Shown here: in pieces, positions 9,548 to 19,246 of the stretch
Layout: each line of letters opens with the position of its first letter
Position numbering within the stretch: position 1 is the stretch's first letter
DNA from: Erwinia billingiae Eb661
GTDB taxonomy: Bacteria > Pseudomonadota > Gammaproteobacteria > Enterobacterales > Enterobacteriaceae
Direction of reading: 5' to 3'
Assembly: GCF_000196615.1 (NCBI RefSeq)
Contig: NC_014306.1
Span: 2,604,001-2,668,000 of the forward strand
Length of the DNA stretch: 64,000 nt
Translations under genes and position numbers: made by a program
Notes under the pieces: model-generated
The model's input: the letters and a program-made list of their open reading frames with translations, nothing else
Database searches by the model: none
Told to the model about the DNA's origin: nothing

Positions 9548-9639
9548 AAAAAAAAAGCCCGCTCGAGGCGGGCTAAAAAATACTGGAAGCAATGTGAGCA
9601 ATGTCGTGCTCTTCTTCGGTAGAGCCACCGTCGAAGCGA
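9548..9639 (-). ncRNA. ryhB: RyhB iron-responsive small RNA
   Basis: The minus strand carries the RyhB seed core (CACGACATTGCTCACATTGC), continuing TTCCAGTATT as in E. coli RyhB. This is followed by a terminator hairpin, AGCCCGC/GCGGGCT, and nine T residues. The 5' end is inferred about 7 bases after a TATTAT -10 box (9651-9646), with TTTACA at 9675-9670 as -35, giving an RNA of about 92 nt; E. coli RyhB is 90 nt. RyhB base-pairs with mRNAs of iron-using proteins with Hfq and is repressed by Fur. The 5' stem is diverged from E. coli. It sits between pspF and sapA, not beside yhhX as in E. coli. No protein-coding gene is supported in 9533-9860. Confidence 0.93.
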
Positions 9640-9641
9640 AG

Positions 9642-9660
9642 GAGAATAATAATCATTCGC
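9642..9660 (-). promoter_or_regulatory. Fur box over the ryhB promoter
   Basis: GCGAATGATTATTATTCTC matches 15 of 19 positions of the Fur consensus and covers the ryhB -10 element, so iron-loaded Fur would occlude RNA polymerase. Confidence 0.8.
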
Positions 9661-9801
9661 AGTACCAACTGTAAAGCACTTTGTTGAGAATATTTCTCAT
9701 TACCATAGCAACATTGGGCGTATTCTGAACACCCCTGAACAGTGCAGGGAAACCTTTTATTCCCTTTTTGTCGGAAAAAACGTCAGTTATCCCGGCAAAC
9801 T

Positions 9802-9830
9802 TTGGGGCAGACCGGAGAGTGCGGTACACT
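9802..9830 (+). promoter_or_regulatory. Candidate sapA promoter
   Basis: TTGGGG and TACACT are separated by 17 bp and end 30 bp before sapA. It is a moderate match and is divergent from ryhB. Confidence 0.4.
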
Positions 9831-9860
9831 CTGACTATTGCCTGATTTTTCAGATGACTT

Positions 9861-11483
9861 ATGCGCACATTATTCTCCACGCTTCTGCTGGGGCTGAGCC
9901 TGTTCAGTGCCTCAACCTGGTCCGCTTCGCCCGGCGATATTCGTCAGAGCGGTTTTGTCTATTGCGTCAACGGCGCGGTCACCACCTTTAACCCACAGTT
10001 AGCCAGCGGCGGCCTGGTGGTTGATACGCTGGCGGCCCAGCTGTATGACCGTCTGCTGGATGTTGACCCCTATACCTACCGGCTGATCCCGGAACTGGCG
10101 CAAAGCTGGGAAGTGCTGGATAACGGCGCCACCTACCGTTTTCATCTGCGGGACAATGTCCATTTCCAGAAAACAGCCTGGTTCTCCCCTACCCGCACGC
10201 TGAATGCCGACGATGTGGTGTTCAGCTTTCAGCGCATTTTTGACCGCCAGTCGCCGTGGCATAACGTCAATGGCGGCAGCTATCCCTATTTCGACAGCCT
10301 GCAGTTCGCCGATGCCGTGCAAAGCGTGAAGAAGCTGGATAAAAATACCGTTGAGATCCGCCTGCACAACCCGGATGCCTCATTCCTCTGGCATATCGCC
10401 ACCCATTATGCGCCGGTGCTTTCCGCCGAATATGCCGATCGCTTGACCAAGGAAGATCGCCAGGAACAGATGGATCGCCAGCCGGTCGGCACCGGTCCGT
10501 TTATGTTGAGCAGCTATCGTACCGGGCAATATATCCGTCTGGCGCGTAATCCGGAGTACTGGAAAGGCCTGCCGCGCATGCCGCAGGTGGTGATTGATAT
10601 GGGCGCTGGCGGCACGGGCCGTCTGTCGAAGTTACTGACCGGCGAGTGCGACGTACTGGCCTATCCTGCCGCCAGCCAGATTTCGATTCTGCGCGACGAT
10701 CCGCGTCTGCGTCTGACCTTGCGTCCGGGGATGAATATCGCCTATCTGGCGTTTAATACCCGCAAAGCGCCGCTGGATCGCGTTGAGGTGCGTCAGGCGC
10801 TGGCGCTGGCGATCAACAACGAACGTCTGATGGAATCCATTTATTACGGCACGGCGGAAACCGCGGCATCTATTCTGCCGCGCGCGTCCTGGGCTTACGA
10901 TAATGAAGCCAGAGTGACCGAATATAATCCGAAAAAAGCCCGTGAAGAGCTAAAGGCGCTGGGCGTGACCGATCTGCATCTGAATTTATGGGTGCCGTCA
11001 GCGTCCCAGTCGTGGAATCCCAGCCCGTTAAAAACGGCTGAGCTGATTCAGGCGGATCTGGCGCAAATCGGCGTCACGGTCACCATCGTCTCGGTTGAAG
11101 GCCGGTTCCAGGAAGCGCGCCTGATGCAGATGAATCATGACCTGACGCTGACAGGCTGGTCGACGGACAGTAACGACCCGGACAGCTTCTTCCGTCCGCT
11201 GTTAAGCTGCGCGGCGATCGGCTCGCAGACCAACTATGCTCACTGGTGCGACCCGGCCTTTGACGAGGTGCTGCATAAGGCGTTGCTTTCTCAGCAGCTG
11301 GCTTCGCGCATTGACTATTACGATCGGGCACAACGCATGCTCGCCCAGTCGCTGCCGGTGCTGCCTCTGGCCTATTCCCTACGCCTGCAGGCCTATCGCC
11401 ACGATATTCAGGGCCTGGTGTTGAGCCCGTTCGGTAACGCGTCGTTTGCCGGCGTGCACCGTGATAAAGGCGAGGAGAAATAA
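9861..11483 (+). CDS. sapA: Periplasmic peptide-binding protein SapA
   Basis: A 540-residue ABC solute-binding protein of the dipeptide/oligopeptide family (SBP_bac_5). It has a Sec signal peptide of about 21 residues and the family signature near residue 90. It is collinear with E. coli SapA. In Salmonella and Haemophilus SapA binds antimicrobial peptides for import and degradation and is needed for resistance. It is the first gene of sapAB, 2 bases before sapB; the permease partner sapC and the ATPases sapDF lie 31 kb away. Confidence 0.95.
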   Translation: MRTLFSTLLLGLSLFSASTWSASPGDIRQSGFVYCVNGAVTTFNPQLASGGLVVDTLAAQLYDRLLDVDPYTYRLIPELAQSWEVLDNGATYRFHLRDNVHFQKTAWFSPTRTLNADDVVFSFQRIFDRQSPWHNVNGGSYPYFDSLQFADAVQSVKKLDKNTVEIRLHNPDASFLWHIATHYAPVLSAEYADRLTKEDRQEQMDRQPVGTGPFMLSSYRTGQYIRLARNPEYWKGLPRMPQVVIDMGAGGTGRLSKLLTGECDVLAYPAASQISILRDDPRLRLTLRPGMNIAYLAFNTRKAPLDRVEVRQALALAINNERLMESIYYGTAETAASILPRASWAYDNEARVTEYNPKKAREELKALGVTDLHLNLWVPSASQSWNPSPLKTAELIQADLAQIGVTVTIVSVEGRFQEARLMQMNHDLTLTGWSTDSNDPDSFFRPLLSCAAIGSQTNYAHWCDPAFDEVLHKALLSQQLASRIDYYDRAQRMLAQSLPVLPLAYSLRLQAYRHDIQGLVLSPFGNASFAGVHRDKGEEK

Positions 11484-11485
11484 CC

Positions 11486-12451
11486 ATGGTGATTTATACG
11501 CTGCGACGCCTGGTGCTGTGGCTGGTTACCCTGTTTATGCTGACGCTGGTGGGCTTCAGCCTCAGTTACTTTACGCCGCATGCGCCTTTACAAGGGGCAT
11601 CGCTCTCAGACGCCTTCTTCTTCTGGTACAAAGGCCTGTTCCAGCTGGATTTTGGCGTTTCCAGTATCAACGGCGAGCCAATTGGTCAGCAGATCCGCGA
11701 GGTGTTTCCCGCCACGCTGGAGCTGTGCATTATGGCTTTCGCGCTGGCGATGTTTATTGGTATTCCGCTGGGAATTGCCGCCGGCGTGATGCGCAATAAA
11801 TGGCAGGATAAAACCATCAGCGCGCTGGCGTTGCTGGGTTTTTCGATGCCGGTATTCTGGCTGGCGCTGCTACTGACGCTGTTCTTCTCGCTGAACCTCG
11901 GCTGGTTGCCGGTTTCTGGCCGCTTTGACCTGCTGTATCCGGTGAAGAACGTCACCGGCTTCGCGCTGATTGATGCGTGGATCAGTCCTTCGCCGTGGCG
12001 CCATGAGATGCTGGTCAGTGCGCTGATGCACCTGATTTTGCCGGTCACCGCCCTCGCCGTCGCGCCGACCACGGAAGTAGTGCGTCTGCTGCGCATCAGT
12101 ACCCGCGAAGTGATGGAGCAGAACTATATTAAGGCGGCTGCCACCCGCGGCCTGTCACGGTTTACCATCATTCGCCGCCACGTGCTGCATAACGCGCTGC
12201 CACCGGTGATCCCACGCCTGGGCCTGCAATTTTCCACCATGCTAACGCTGGCGATGATTACCGAAGTGGTGTTCAGCTGGCCGGGACTTGGTCGCTGGCT
12301 GGTGGATGCCATTCGTCAGCAGGATTACGCGGCGATTTCCGCCGGGGTGATGATGGTGGGCGGTCTGGTGATCACGGTAAACGTGCTGGCCGATATTCTG
12401 GGTGCCGCGTTGACGCCGCTGAAGCATAAGGAATGGAACGCCGTCCGCTAG
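11486..12451 (+). CDS. sapB: ABC transporter permease SapB
   Basis: A 321-residue inner-membrane permease with about six transmembrane helices and the EAA cytoplasmic loop ([21 protein letters not shown] region). It is full length and collinear with E. coli SapB, ending KEWNAVR. In E. coli the sapB stop overlaps the sapC start. Here the equivalent bases at the end of sapB read AACGCC, so the overlapping ATG is lost, and the next gene is chaB. SapBCDF has been reported as a putrescine exporter in E. coli. Confidence 0.96.
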   Translation: MVIYTLRRLVLWLVTLFMLTLVGFSLSYFTPHAPLQGASLSDAFFFWYKGLFQLDFGVSSINGEPIGQQIREVFPATLELCIMAFALAMFIGIPLGIAAGVMRNKWQDKTISALALLGFSMPVFWLALLLTLFFSLNLGWLPVSGRFDLLYPVKNVTGFALIDAWISPSPWRHEMLVSALMHLILPVTALAVAPTTEVVRLLRISTREVMEQNYIKAAATRGLSRFTIIRRHVLHNALPPVIPRLGLQFSTMLTLAMITEVVFSWPGLGRWLVDAIRQQDYAAISAGVMMVGGLVITVNVLADILGAALTPLKHKEWNAVR

Positions 12452-12524
12452 GCGCAATCGCAGGGCAGCTTGAAAAATCGCCTGACTGCGCCAGACTTTA
12501 GGCATCGATTAAAGGAGGTCAGTC

Positions 12525-12758
12525 ATGCCCTACGATTCACGAAGTGCCTTACCCGACAGCGTTCAGCATGTGCTTCCTGCTCATGCCCAGGACATTTATA
12601 TGGCCGCATTTAACAGTGCCTGGGATGAGTATAAAGATAAAAAAGACCGCAAGGATGACAGCTCGCGGGAAGAAGTGGCCCATAAAGTGGCCTGGGCGGC
12701 GGTTAAGCATCAGTACGAAAAAGGCGACGATGATAAGTGGCATAAAAAGTCATCGTAA
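12525..12758 (+). CDS. chaB: ChaB family protein (putative cation transport regulator)
   Basis: A 77-residue basic/acidic protein with the ChaB fold signature: LPDSVQHVLPAHAQDIY, FNSAWDEY, then HKVAWAAVKHQYEKG. It matches E. coli ChaB over its full length. AAAGGAGGT precedes the ATG at the ideal spacing. In E. coli chaB sits beside the Na+/H+ and K+/H+ antiporter chaA; here it is the first gene after sapB with no chaA in sight, so it has moved. The biochemical role is unproven. Confidence 0.93.
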   Translation: MPYDSRSALPDSVQHVLPAHAQDIYMAAFNSAWDEYKDKKDRKDDSSREEVAHKVAWAAVKHQYEKGDDDKWHKKSS

Positions 12759-12826
12759 TCAGAAGGCCTTAATGCTGGAAATCCTGATGCGGCTTGCTGA
12801 AAATTCTCACGCATTATGCTGACCTG

Positions 12827-12854
12827 AACCGCCGCACGGCGGTTTATTTTTTTG
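12827..12854 (+). terminator. Terminator after chaB
   Basis: A 7-bp stem (AACCGCC/GGCGGTT) with a GCAC loop is followed by TATTTTTTT on the plus strand. The hairpin overlaps the last codons of the convergent phosphoketolase gene. Confidence 0.85.
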
Positions 12855-15207
12855 TGCCCGACCACACCCAGTGCTGAATTTCCGGCAGGTCTTCGCCATA
12901 TTCGCGCACGTAATGATGGTGTTTCTGCAGACGTTGCTGCAGATCGTCAACGGCCTGTGGATGACGGTCGGCCACTCCCGGAACATGGCGGATGGCCGAC
13001 AGCGCCAGGTGATAACGATCCAGCTCATTCAGCACCGTCATATCAAATGGCGTGGTGGTGGTCCCCTCTTCATTAAATCCATGCACGTGGAAGTTATGAT
13101 GATTGTTACGCTGATAGGTCAGTCGGTGAACCAGGTTGGGATAACCATGGAAAGCGAAAACGACCGGCTTATCGCGGGTGAACAGCGCATCAAACTCCGT
13201 CTCAGATTTGCCATGAGGATGTTGCTGCTGGGTTTGCAATGCCAGCAGGTCGACCACATTAACCACGCGGACGCGTAATTCCGGCAAAATCTCACCTAAC
13301 AGGTCGACTGCCGCCAGCGTTTCCAGCGTTGGCACATCGCCGGCACAGGCCATCACCACATCAGGTTCGCCCTCACTGCTCGCCCAACGCCACTCACTCA
13401 TACCGGCTTCGCAATGGGCAATCGCAGCTGGCATATCCAGCCATTGCGGTGAAGGCTGCTTGCCGGCCACGATCACATTAATGCGATCCCAGGTGCGCAG
13501 ACAGTGATCGCCTACCCACAGCAGCGTGTTGGCATCCGGCGGCAGGTAAATCCGCACGATGTCGGCTTTCTTATTGGCAACATGATCGATAAAGCCGGGA
13601 TCCTGATGGCTGTAACCGTTGTGGTCCTGCCGCCAGACGTGTGAAGAAAGCAGATAATTCAGCGACGACACCGGCTTGCGCCACCCCAGTTTGCGCGTCA
13701 CCTTCAGCCATTTCGCGTGCTGGTTGAACATCGAATCTACGATATGAATAAACGCTTCGTAGCAGTTAAACAGGCCGTGACGGCCCGTCAGAAGATAGCC
13801 CTCCAACCAGCCCTGACACTGATGTTCGCTGAGGATCTCCATCACTCTGCCATCGCGGGCTAACTGCTCATCATATGTCTTCAGCGGCGCCATCCAGCTG
13901 CGGCTGGTGGCGTCGAATACCGGGGTGAGCCGGTTCGATGCGGTTTCATCCGGACCAAAAAGACGGAAATTATCAGGATTGCGGTGGAATATCTCCGCGA
14001 GATAATGACCCAACTGTTCCGTAGCGCCTCCGGTTGTGCTGCCTGGCTGACCGGTCTCCAGCGCGAACGCATGGATATCGGGTGCGCTCAGCTCGCGACG
14101 AAGGCGACCGCCGTTGGCATAAGGTGACGACCCCATCCGTTTATTCGCCGCAGGCACCAGCGCGCGGAGTTCAGCTATCAGTGAGCCATTATCGTCAAAC
14201 AGTTCCTGCGGCTGATAACTGCGCATCCAGTTCTCTAAAATTTCCCGATGCGCGTCGTTTTCCCGACAGGCCGAGACCGGCACCTGATGCGCACGCCAGA
14301 AATCCTCGACCTTTTTGCCATCTACCTCTTTTGGCCCGGTCCAGCCTTTCGGGCTGCGAAACACAATCATTGGCCATCGTGGAACAGTCTCTGAGCCATT
14401 ACCCGAACGGGCCTGCTGCTGGATATCGGCAATTTTGGAGAAAGCCGAATCCAGTGCCGATGCCATTTGCTGATGCATGTCGGCAGGTTCGTGCCCCGAG
14501 ACAAACAGCGGCGCGTAGCCATAGCCGCTAAACAGCTGTGTGAGGTCATCATCACTGCTGCGCCCGAGAATGGTCGGACTGGCTATTTTATAGCCATTAA
14601 GATGCAAGATGGGCAGTACCGCGCCATCACGCTGGGCATTGAGAAATTTTATACCGTGCCAGCTTGAGGCGAGCGGCCCGGTTTCCGCTTCACCGTCACC
14701 AATCACACAAGGCACAATCAGCTCGGGATGATCGAAAGCGGCGCCAAAGGCATGGGATAAAGAATACCCCAGCTCGCCCCCTTCATTGATTGAACCCGGC
14801 GTTTCCGGTGCTGCATGACTGGGTATGCCGCCGGGAAATGAAAACTGTTTGAACAGTCGCTGCATACCCGCTTCGTCTTCGCTGACGTCGGGATAAATTT
14901 CACTGTAACTGCCTTCCAGCCAGGTATTTGCCACCATCGCGGGGCCGCCGTGCCCCGGCCCACAGATAAACAGCAGATCCCGATCGCGCTGACGGATAAT
15001 GCGGTTCAAATGGGCGTAAATAAAATTCAGGCCGGGAGTGGTCCCCCAGTGCCCAAGCAGGCGGGGCTTGATGTGCTCTGGCAAAAGAGGATTGCGTAAT
15101 AACGGATTACCCATCAGGTAAATCTGCCCCACCGAAAGATAGTTTGCAGCGCGCCAGTATTTATCCAGCAGCGCCAGTTCGTGGGTCACGGTTTCTTCTG
15201 CCATCAT
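12844..15207 (-). CDS. xfp: Xylulose-5-phosphate/fructose-6-phosphate phosphoketolase
   Basis: A 787-residue thiamine-diphosphate enzyme of the XFP family, which cleaves xylulose 5-phosphate (and often fructose 6-phosphate) with phosphate to acetyl phosphate plus glyceraldehyde 3-phosphate or erythrose 4-phosphate. Family marks are a [12 protein letters not shown] start region, [29 protein letters not shown], a ThDP-binding [11 protein letters not shown] segment, and SHQDPGF. The length is typical (about 790). The start may be either of two adjacent ATGs (15207 or 15204) after GGGAGA. It is alone on its strand. The cytosolic enzyme would feed acetate kinase/Pta and bypass lower glycolysis; it is absent from E. 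coli K-12, so it is an accessory trait here. Confidence 0.95.
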   Translation of the reverse strand: MMAEETVTHELALLDKYWRAANYLSVGQIYLMGNPLLRNPLLPEHIKPRLLGHWGTTPGLNFIYAHLNRIIRQRDRDLLFICGPGHGGPAMVANTWLEGSYSEIYPDVSEDEAGMQRLFKQFSFPGGIPSHAAPETPGSINEGGELGYSLSHAFGAAFDHPELIVPCVIGDGEAETGPLASSWHGIKFLNAQRDGAVLPILHLNGYKIASPTILGRSSDDDLTQLFSGYGYAPLFVSGHEPADMHQQMASALDSAFSKIADIQQQARSGNGSETVPRWPMIVFRSPKGWTGPKEVDGKKVEDFWRAHQVPVSACRENDAHREILENWMRSYQPQELFDDNGSLIAELRALVPAANKRMGSSPYANGGRLRRELSAPDIHAFALETGQPGSTTGGATEQLGHYLAEIFHRNPDNFRLFGPDETASNRLTPVFDATSRSWMAPLKTYDEQLARDGRVMEILSEHQCQGWLEGYLLTGRHGLFNCYEAFIHIVDSMFNQHAKWLKVTRKLGWRKPVSSLNYLLSSHVWRQDHNGYSHQDPGFIDHVANKKADIVRIYLPPDANTLLWVGDHCLRTWDRINVIVAGKQPSPQWLDMPAAIAHCEAGMSEWRWASSEGEPDVVMACAGDVPTLETLAAVDLLGEILPELRVRVVNVVDLLALQTQQQHPHGKSETEFDALFTRDKPVVFAFHGYPNLVHRLTYQRNNHHNFHVHGFNEEGTTTTPFDMTVLNELDRYHLALSAIRHVPGVADRHPQAVDDLQQRLQKHHHYVREYGEDLPEIQHWVWSGTKK

Positions 15208-15504
15208 TTTTTCTCCCGATAGTTAGCCTTTAACTAACCCTACTCGAGGATCACCGATCGCGCGAACCAGCGGACCGGTAGTGGCTGGGATCGGATGGAC
15301 GCGTCGTGGCGGGTGAAGCGGTCACCCTTAGGGTATGAACGTTAGCCCACGTTGTAGCAGCGGTTAACACACCCAAACCTCATTCAGATATTTTGACAAA
15401 CAGCAGCAAATAACCCGCCTTTCGCAAAATAATCATCAGGAGTATCATTCTTCACATCGAGGCAGAACGCCTCATTATGAATAAAACAAACTCAGGAAAC
15501 AATC
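15208..15504. other. Intergenic region between phosphoketolase and BhsA-like genes
   Basis: About 300 bp of divergent upstream DNA. A short inverted repeat GTTAG-N7-CTAAC lies at about 15222-15238 near the phosphoketolase start. No other feature could be assigned. Confidence 0.3.
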
Positions 15505-15714
15505 ATGAAATCAGTCAAAAATTTAGTTGCGATTATTGCCTTCTCTACAATTTCTTTCGGTAGTTTTGCGCAAAGCATCACCGCTTCAGCCTCTTCTCTG
15601 GATGGTGCAGAAGCACAAATCGCCGCCCAGGCACAGGAACTAGGTGCAAAATATAAAATCACCGAAGCAAGCTCTAACAATTTCGTGCACATGACCGCAG
15701 AGCTGATTAAATAA
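15505..15714 (+). CDS. YdgH/BhsA/McbA-like DUF1471 periplasmic protein
   Basis: A 69-residue secreted protein: a signal peptide of about 22 residues ending FGSFAQ, then a short DUF1471 domain (ITASASSLDGAEAQIAAQA, ending in a beta strand FVHMTAELIK). DUF1471 proteins such as BhsA and McbA in E. coli respond to peroxide, acid and chlorine stress and affect biofilm and surface properties. An AGGAAA ribosome site precedes the ATG. It is somewhat shorter than E. coli BhsA (85 residues). The stress-related role is inferred from the family. Confidence 0.8.
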   Translation: MKSVKNLVAIIAFSTISFGSFAQSITASASSLDGAEAQIAAQAQELGAKYKITEASSNNFVHMTAELIK

Positions 15715-15887
15715 TAAAACGCTTCGGGTCGCCCGTCCGGCGGCCCTGATAGCGTTAAATTCTGCCCGCACAGTGACTTCGGAAGGAATACCTGTCTATG
15801 TTCAGCAAACTACTCAGCAGCATTTTCAAACGCGGGAATGAAAATTCCACGGAAATGCATTTCGATACTACTCAGCAACAGGAAAAT

Positions 15888-16490
15888 ACGATGTCTAATC
15901 ACTTTCTGGACCTGGCAAAACAACGCCGGACTATTTATGCACTGGGTAAAGACATGCCTGTCGCGGATGAAGAAGCGATCGATACGATTAAAGAGGCGGT
16001 GAAACAGGCCCCTTCTGCCTTTAACTCCCAAAGTTCCCGTATCGTTATCCTGCTGGGAAAAGAGCATAACCGTTTCTGGGAAATCACCCGTGAGCAGCTG
16101 AGAAAAATCGTGCCGGCGGATCACTTTGCGGGAACCTCTGCCAAAGTCGATGGCTTTGCCGCTGCAGCAGGCTCGGTACTGTTCTTCGAAGATCAGGACG
16201 TGGTGAAAACGCTTCAGGAGCAGTTTGCTTCTTATGCTGATAATTTCCCGGTCTGGTCTGAACACAGCACCGGCATTGCACAGTACGCCGTATGGCTGGC
16301 ACTGGCCGAAAAAGGCATTGGCGCTAACCTGCAGCACTACAATCCCCTGATAGACAGCGATGTGAAGACTGCCTGGCAGATCCCTGAGTCGTGGAAATTG
16401 AGGGCACACATGAACTTTGGCTCAATTGAAGCGCCAGCAGGCGAAAAAACCTACATTGATGACGACCAGCGCTTCATCATTGCAAAGTAA
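15888..16490 (+). CDS. Nitroreductase family protein
   Basis: A 200-residue FMN-dependent nitroreductase-fold protein beginning MSNHFLDLAKQRRTIYALGK. It shows the RRT FMN-phosphate motif, a PSAFNSQSSR segment that contacts FMN, and a C-terminal loop GEKTYIDDDQRF. The family uses NAD(P)H to reduce nitro compounds, quinones or enones. The frame is open to an ATG at 15798 that would add 30 residues; I prefer 15888, which has GGAAAA at good spacing and gives the family N-terminus. A terminator hairpin follows, then a LysR gene in the same direction. The physiological substrate is unknown. Confidence 0.88.
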   Translation, partial: TMSNHFLDLAKQRRTIYALGKDMPVADEEAIDTIKEAVKQAPSAFNSQSSRIVILLGKEHNRFWEITREQLRKIVPADHFAGTSAKVDGFAAAAGSVLFFEDQDVVKTLQEQFASYADNFPVWSEHSTGIAQYAVWLALAEKGIGANLQHYNPLIDSDVKTAWQIPESWKLRAHMNFGSIEAPAGEKTYIDDDQRFIIAK

Positions 16491-16501
16491 AACCTCTTCA
16501 G

Positions 16502-16525
16502 GCCGCCGCCAGGCGGCTTGTTATT
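16502..16525 (+). terminator. Terminator after the nitroreductase gene
   Basis: A 6-bp stem (GCCGCC/GGCGGC) with a GCCA loop is followed by TTGTTATT. Confidence 0.6.
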
Positions 16526-16614
16526 AACGGCCCTCTATTCTCAACAATTCATTTCTCATGTTGTTCTTCCTGCCTGATTTATCTTTTTCACTGTCATCAT
16601 TAACGTGTAGGTAA

Positions 16615-16630
16615 TTAGCGTTTACGCTAA
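16615..16630. promoter_or_regulatory. Inverted repeat upstream of LysR gene, possible autoregulatory site
   Basis: TTAGCG-TTTA-CGCTAA is a 6-bp inverted repeat with a 4-bp spacer, 34 bp before the LysR-type gene. It is the right place and size for a LysR recognition site; the assignment is inferred. Confidence 0.35.
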
Positions 16631-16663
16631 AGTCACTCACTGATTTTCATCCGGGCGCCCACT

Positions 16664-17584
16664 ATGCCAGCAGTTATTTCCACAGAATCCTTCAACAGCA
16701 TCGTTCATTTTGTGACGGCGGCAAACTCCAACAGCTTTACCGAAGCCGCTGAACAGCTGGGGGTGTCGAAATCGGCAATTGGGAAAAGTATTCAGCGCCT
16801 TGAACATAATCTGGGTACCGCGCTGTTCCACCGTACCACCCGAAAAATCAGCCTGACGACGGAAGGTGAAGCCTATCTCGCCAGTTGCCAGAGCGCGCTG
16901 GAAACGCTGCAAATGGCCGAGATGGCATTGCGCTCTAAGCTGACGGAACCCACGGGCACGGTGAGGATTGATTTGCCGGCGGCATTTGGCCGATCGGTAA
17001 TGATGCCGATTTTGATGGATATGACAAAGCGCTACCCCCACCTGAAGCTGACGATCATCTTTAATGACCGCATCATCGACCCACTGGATATTGGCTTCGA
17101 TCTCGCGATTCGTTTTGGCGCTGTAAAAGACACCACCGATCTTATCGCCCGCAAGCTGAACGACCAGCAGCTGATCATTTGCGCGTCTCCTGACTATCTG
17201 TCGGCTTACGGCAAGCCGGAGACTCTGGACGATCTCAATCATCATCGCTGTGTGCTCGCCTGGCGCGGTGGCGCACCGCTCAGCTGGTTGATTCGTGATA
17301 GTGAGGGGAAAGATGTCAGAATTAAGCCCACGCCTTTTCATCAAATAAGTGATGGCGATGCGATGATCGATGCCTGCATTGCCGGCGCGGGCCTGATTCA
17401 GTTTCCGCAAGCATTGTTGCGGCCTCATATACAAAGCGGCAAGTTAGTGCCGATACTTTCGGCCTGCAATCCCGCCCCCACCGAGCTGAATGTGATCTGG
17501 CCACGCGCCCGTCATTTACTGCCCGGCGTGCGCTTTATCATTGATGAGCTTATTGCGTTAGCCGGACAAAAAGCCTTCGCGTGA
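16664..17584 (+). CDS. LysR-family transcriptional regulator
   Basis: A 306-residue LysR-type regulator with a winged helix-turn-helix (about 10-68, with SFTEAAEQLGVSKSAIGKSI) and a LysR substrate domain (about 95-295). It is of the subfamily that controls small oxidoreductase and efflux genes. It lies downstream of a nitroreductase and upstream of a tautomerase/monooxygenase/glutaredoxin set on the same strand. A perfect 19-bp palindrome directly follows its stop, suggesting it could control the downstream genes. The inducer is unknown. Confidence 0.9.
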   Translation: MPAVISTESFNSIVHFVTAANSNSFTEAAEQLGVSKSAIGKSIQRLEHNLGTALFHRTTRKISLTTEGEAYLASCQSALETLQMAEMALRSKLTEPTGTVRIDLPAAFGRSVMMPILMDMTKRYPHLKLTIIFNDRIIDPLDIGFDLAIRFGAVKDTTDLIARKLNDQQLIICASPDYLSAYGKPETLDDLNHHRCVLAWRGGAPLSWLIRDSEGKDVRIKPTPFHQISDGDAMIDACIAGAGLIQFPQALLRPHIQSGKLVPILSACNPAPTELNVIWPRARHLLPGVRFIIDELIALAGQKAFA

Positions 17585-17585
17585 T

Positions 17586-17604
17586 TGTAGAATTTAATTC
17601 TACA
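17586..17604. promoter_or_regulatory. 19-bp perfect palindrome before the tautomerase gene
   Basis: TGTAGAATTTAATTCTACA is symmetric about its central T and lies between the LysR stop and the tautomerase gene. There is no T-tract, so it is more likely an operator than a terminator. Confidence 0.4.
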
Positions 17605-17706
17605 CTCTGTGCCCTTTCAGCCTGTTTATCCACTTCCACGTTCGGCGTAGGATTTCTTCAACGTCAGGTGTTCTGACAGTTCATCAACTTATGAAGGGGT
17701 TCTACC

Positions 17707-17904
17707 ATGCCAGTAGTAAATATTCAGATGTTCGACGGTCGTGATGATGCCAAACCGGCTATCGCTAAAGCGGTGACCGACGCTATCGCCACCCATGCCA
17801 ACGTTGATCCACAGTATGTCTACGTCATTTTCAACGACGTCACCACCGACAACTGGGCAATTTCAGGTGAGATTTTTGCTGAGACGCTGAAAAAATCGGG
17901 CTGA
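17707..17904 (+). CDS. 4-oxalocrotonate tautomerase family protein
   Basis: A 65-residue tautomerase subunit. The catalytic proline is residue 2 (MPVVNIQMF), exposed after methionine removal. The family fold forms hexamers or dimers that ketonise enols such as 2-hydroxymuconate-type intermediates. The length is typical (60-75). It has a good GAAGGGG ribosome site and is followed by a putative quinol monooxygenase and grxB on the same strand. The substrate is not predictable. Confidence 0.85.
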   Translation: MPVVNIQMFDGRDDAKPAIAKAVTDAIATHANVDPQYVYVIFNDVTTDNWAISGEIFAETLKKSG

Positions 17905-18019
17905 GATGCAGCCATAGCGGCCGTTATGTCTTTGTCCTTAACGGCCTGTGCCACTTCAGTGCGCACTCCCCGCTTTCTCCGTTGTACTTCCGCCTCCTCC
18001 CCGATCTCTGGAGATCTTC

Positions 18020-18373
18020 ATGAAAAATGAAATTACCTGCGTATTCCACCTGGCCGTCAATGACGGACAATTTCCGGCGTTTAAAGAGTTAGTTTCCCGC
18101 GTGGTCGAAGCCACCAGCAAAGAGCCCGGCACCCTCAGCTATGTCTATAGCATCTGCGACGACCAGAAAACGGCCCACATTGTTGAGCGTTATCGCCAGC
18201 AGGATGTGGTAAGCCATGTCGACATCACGTTCGCGCCTTTCGCCGAAGCCTTTCTCTCTTTGGTGACCATCACCGGCCTGACGGTTTACGGTGAGCCGGA
18301 TGATGAAATTCGTGCACGACTGAACCCATTCGGTGCCGTGTATATGAAACCCTTCGATGGCTTTACCCGCTAA
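18020..18373 (+). CDS. Putative quinol monooxygenase (ABM domain)
   Basis: A 117-residue protein of the antibiotic-biosynthesis-monooxygenase (YgiN-like) dimeric ferredoxin-like fold: TCVFHLAVNDGQFPAFKELV, then the EPGTLSYVYSICDD strand and a HIVERYRQQDVVSHVD motif. Such small cofactor-free proteins oxidise quinols or aromatics. The ATG at 18020, preceded by GGAG, is preferred to an upstream in-frame start at 17948. It is followed within 32 bases by grxB. Confidence 0.8.
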   Translation: MKNEITCVFHLAVNDGQFPAFKELVSRVVEATSKEPGTLSYVYSICDDQKTAHIVERYRQQDVVSHVDITFAPFAEAFLSLVTITGLTVYGEPDDEIRARLNPFGAVYMKPFDGFTR

Positions 18374-18404
18374 ACTCCTGCCACAGACCAAAAAAGATAC
18401 TGCT

Positions 18405-19052
18405 ATGAAACTGTATGTTTACGATCACTGCCCCTTCTGCGTGCGATCACGCATGATTTTTGGCTTAAAAGACGTTGCCTGTGAAATCGTTACGCTGCCA
18501 AATGATGATGAAGCCACGCCAACACGACTCATTGGGAAAAAAATGCTCCCAGTGCTGGTCACCGAGAGCAACGAGGCGATTGGTGAGAGTCTGGATATCG
18601 TTAACTATATTGATGCCACCTACGGTTCGCCGATGCTAACTGGATCTGAAAACTCAGCGATAGAAGGCTGGATGGATGACGCTTCGACACGCATTTATCA
18701 ACTGGCGGTCCCGCGCTGGGCGAGTTCAGATTTTGAAGAGTTTCGTCAAGCGCCAGCAAGGCAGTATTTTACCGCTAAGAAAGAAGCTGTTTTTGGCCCG
18801 TTCCCGTCTTTACTTGAACAAACCGATTCGCTGGTTGCGGAAATGAATGAGAAACTTGCCGCGCTGGAAACGTTAATATCAGTGACGAAGCGTGACGGTG
18901 AGACATTATCACTGACCGATATTCGCCTTTTCCCCCTGCTGCGTTCATTATCCATCGTCAAGGGAATGCACTGGCCGCCACGGGTTGATGCCTGGCGCAG
19001 AGAGATTGCCCTGCGATCTCAGGTCAATCTCAACGACGATATCGCTATATAA
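18405..19052 (+). CDS. grxB: Glutaredoxin 2
   Basis: A 215-residue GST-like glutaredoxin, the same length as E. coli GrxB and collinear with it (MKLYVYDHCPFC). The redox pair is Cys9-Cys12 in CPFC, the cis-Pro loop is MLPVLVT, and the C-terminal helical domain ends VNLNDDIAI. It transfers electrons from glutathione to protein disulfides in the cytosol. The ATG at 18405 gives the family start. It is the last gene of the tautomerase-monooxygenase-grxB run, and frmA converges on it. Confidence 0.94.
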   Translation: MKLYVYDHCPFCVRSRMIFGLKDVACEIVTLPNDDEATPTRLIGKKMLPVLVTESNEAIGESLDIVNYIDATYGSPMLTGSENSAIEGWMDDASTRIYQLAVPRWASSDFEEFRQAPARQYFTAKKEAVFGPFPSLLEQTDSLVAEMNEKLAALETLISVTKRDGETLSLTDIRLFPLLRSLSIVKGMHWPPRVDAWRREIALRSQVNLNDDIAI

Positions 19053-19244
19053 TGCCGGTCTGCGGGTAAATCCCACGCCACGCCGGAGCCTATTGAAGCT
19101 GCATTTACTAAACTGGCCGATGAACTTTCCCACCATCCGCTGTCATTATCGACGGATGCACTACAGGTGCTGGCAGGGTTGGTATTTATCCGTGAGATAA
19201 CACACCACCTGGCTATTACGGCCATCCACTGCGCATGACTTTCA
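19053..19244 (+). pseudogene. Possible gene remnant in frame after grxB
   Basis: Directly after the grxB TAA the same frame stays open for 62 codons to a TGA, with a protein-like composition (PIEAAFTKLADELSHHP, then LQVLAGLVFIREITHHL) but no ATG or GTG with a ribosome site near its beginning. It may be the tail of a decayed gene joined here. I do not recognise the family. Confidence 0.3.
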
Positions 19245-19246
19245 GG

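Noticed and set aside
9653..9880. A 75-codon minus-strand ORF between pspF and sapA
   Set aside because: It runs through the ryhB promoter, Fur box and the sapA promoter and start, has no family resemblance and no credible ribosome site.
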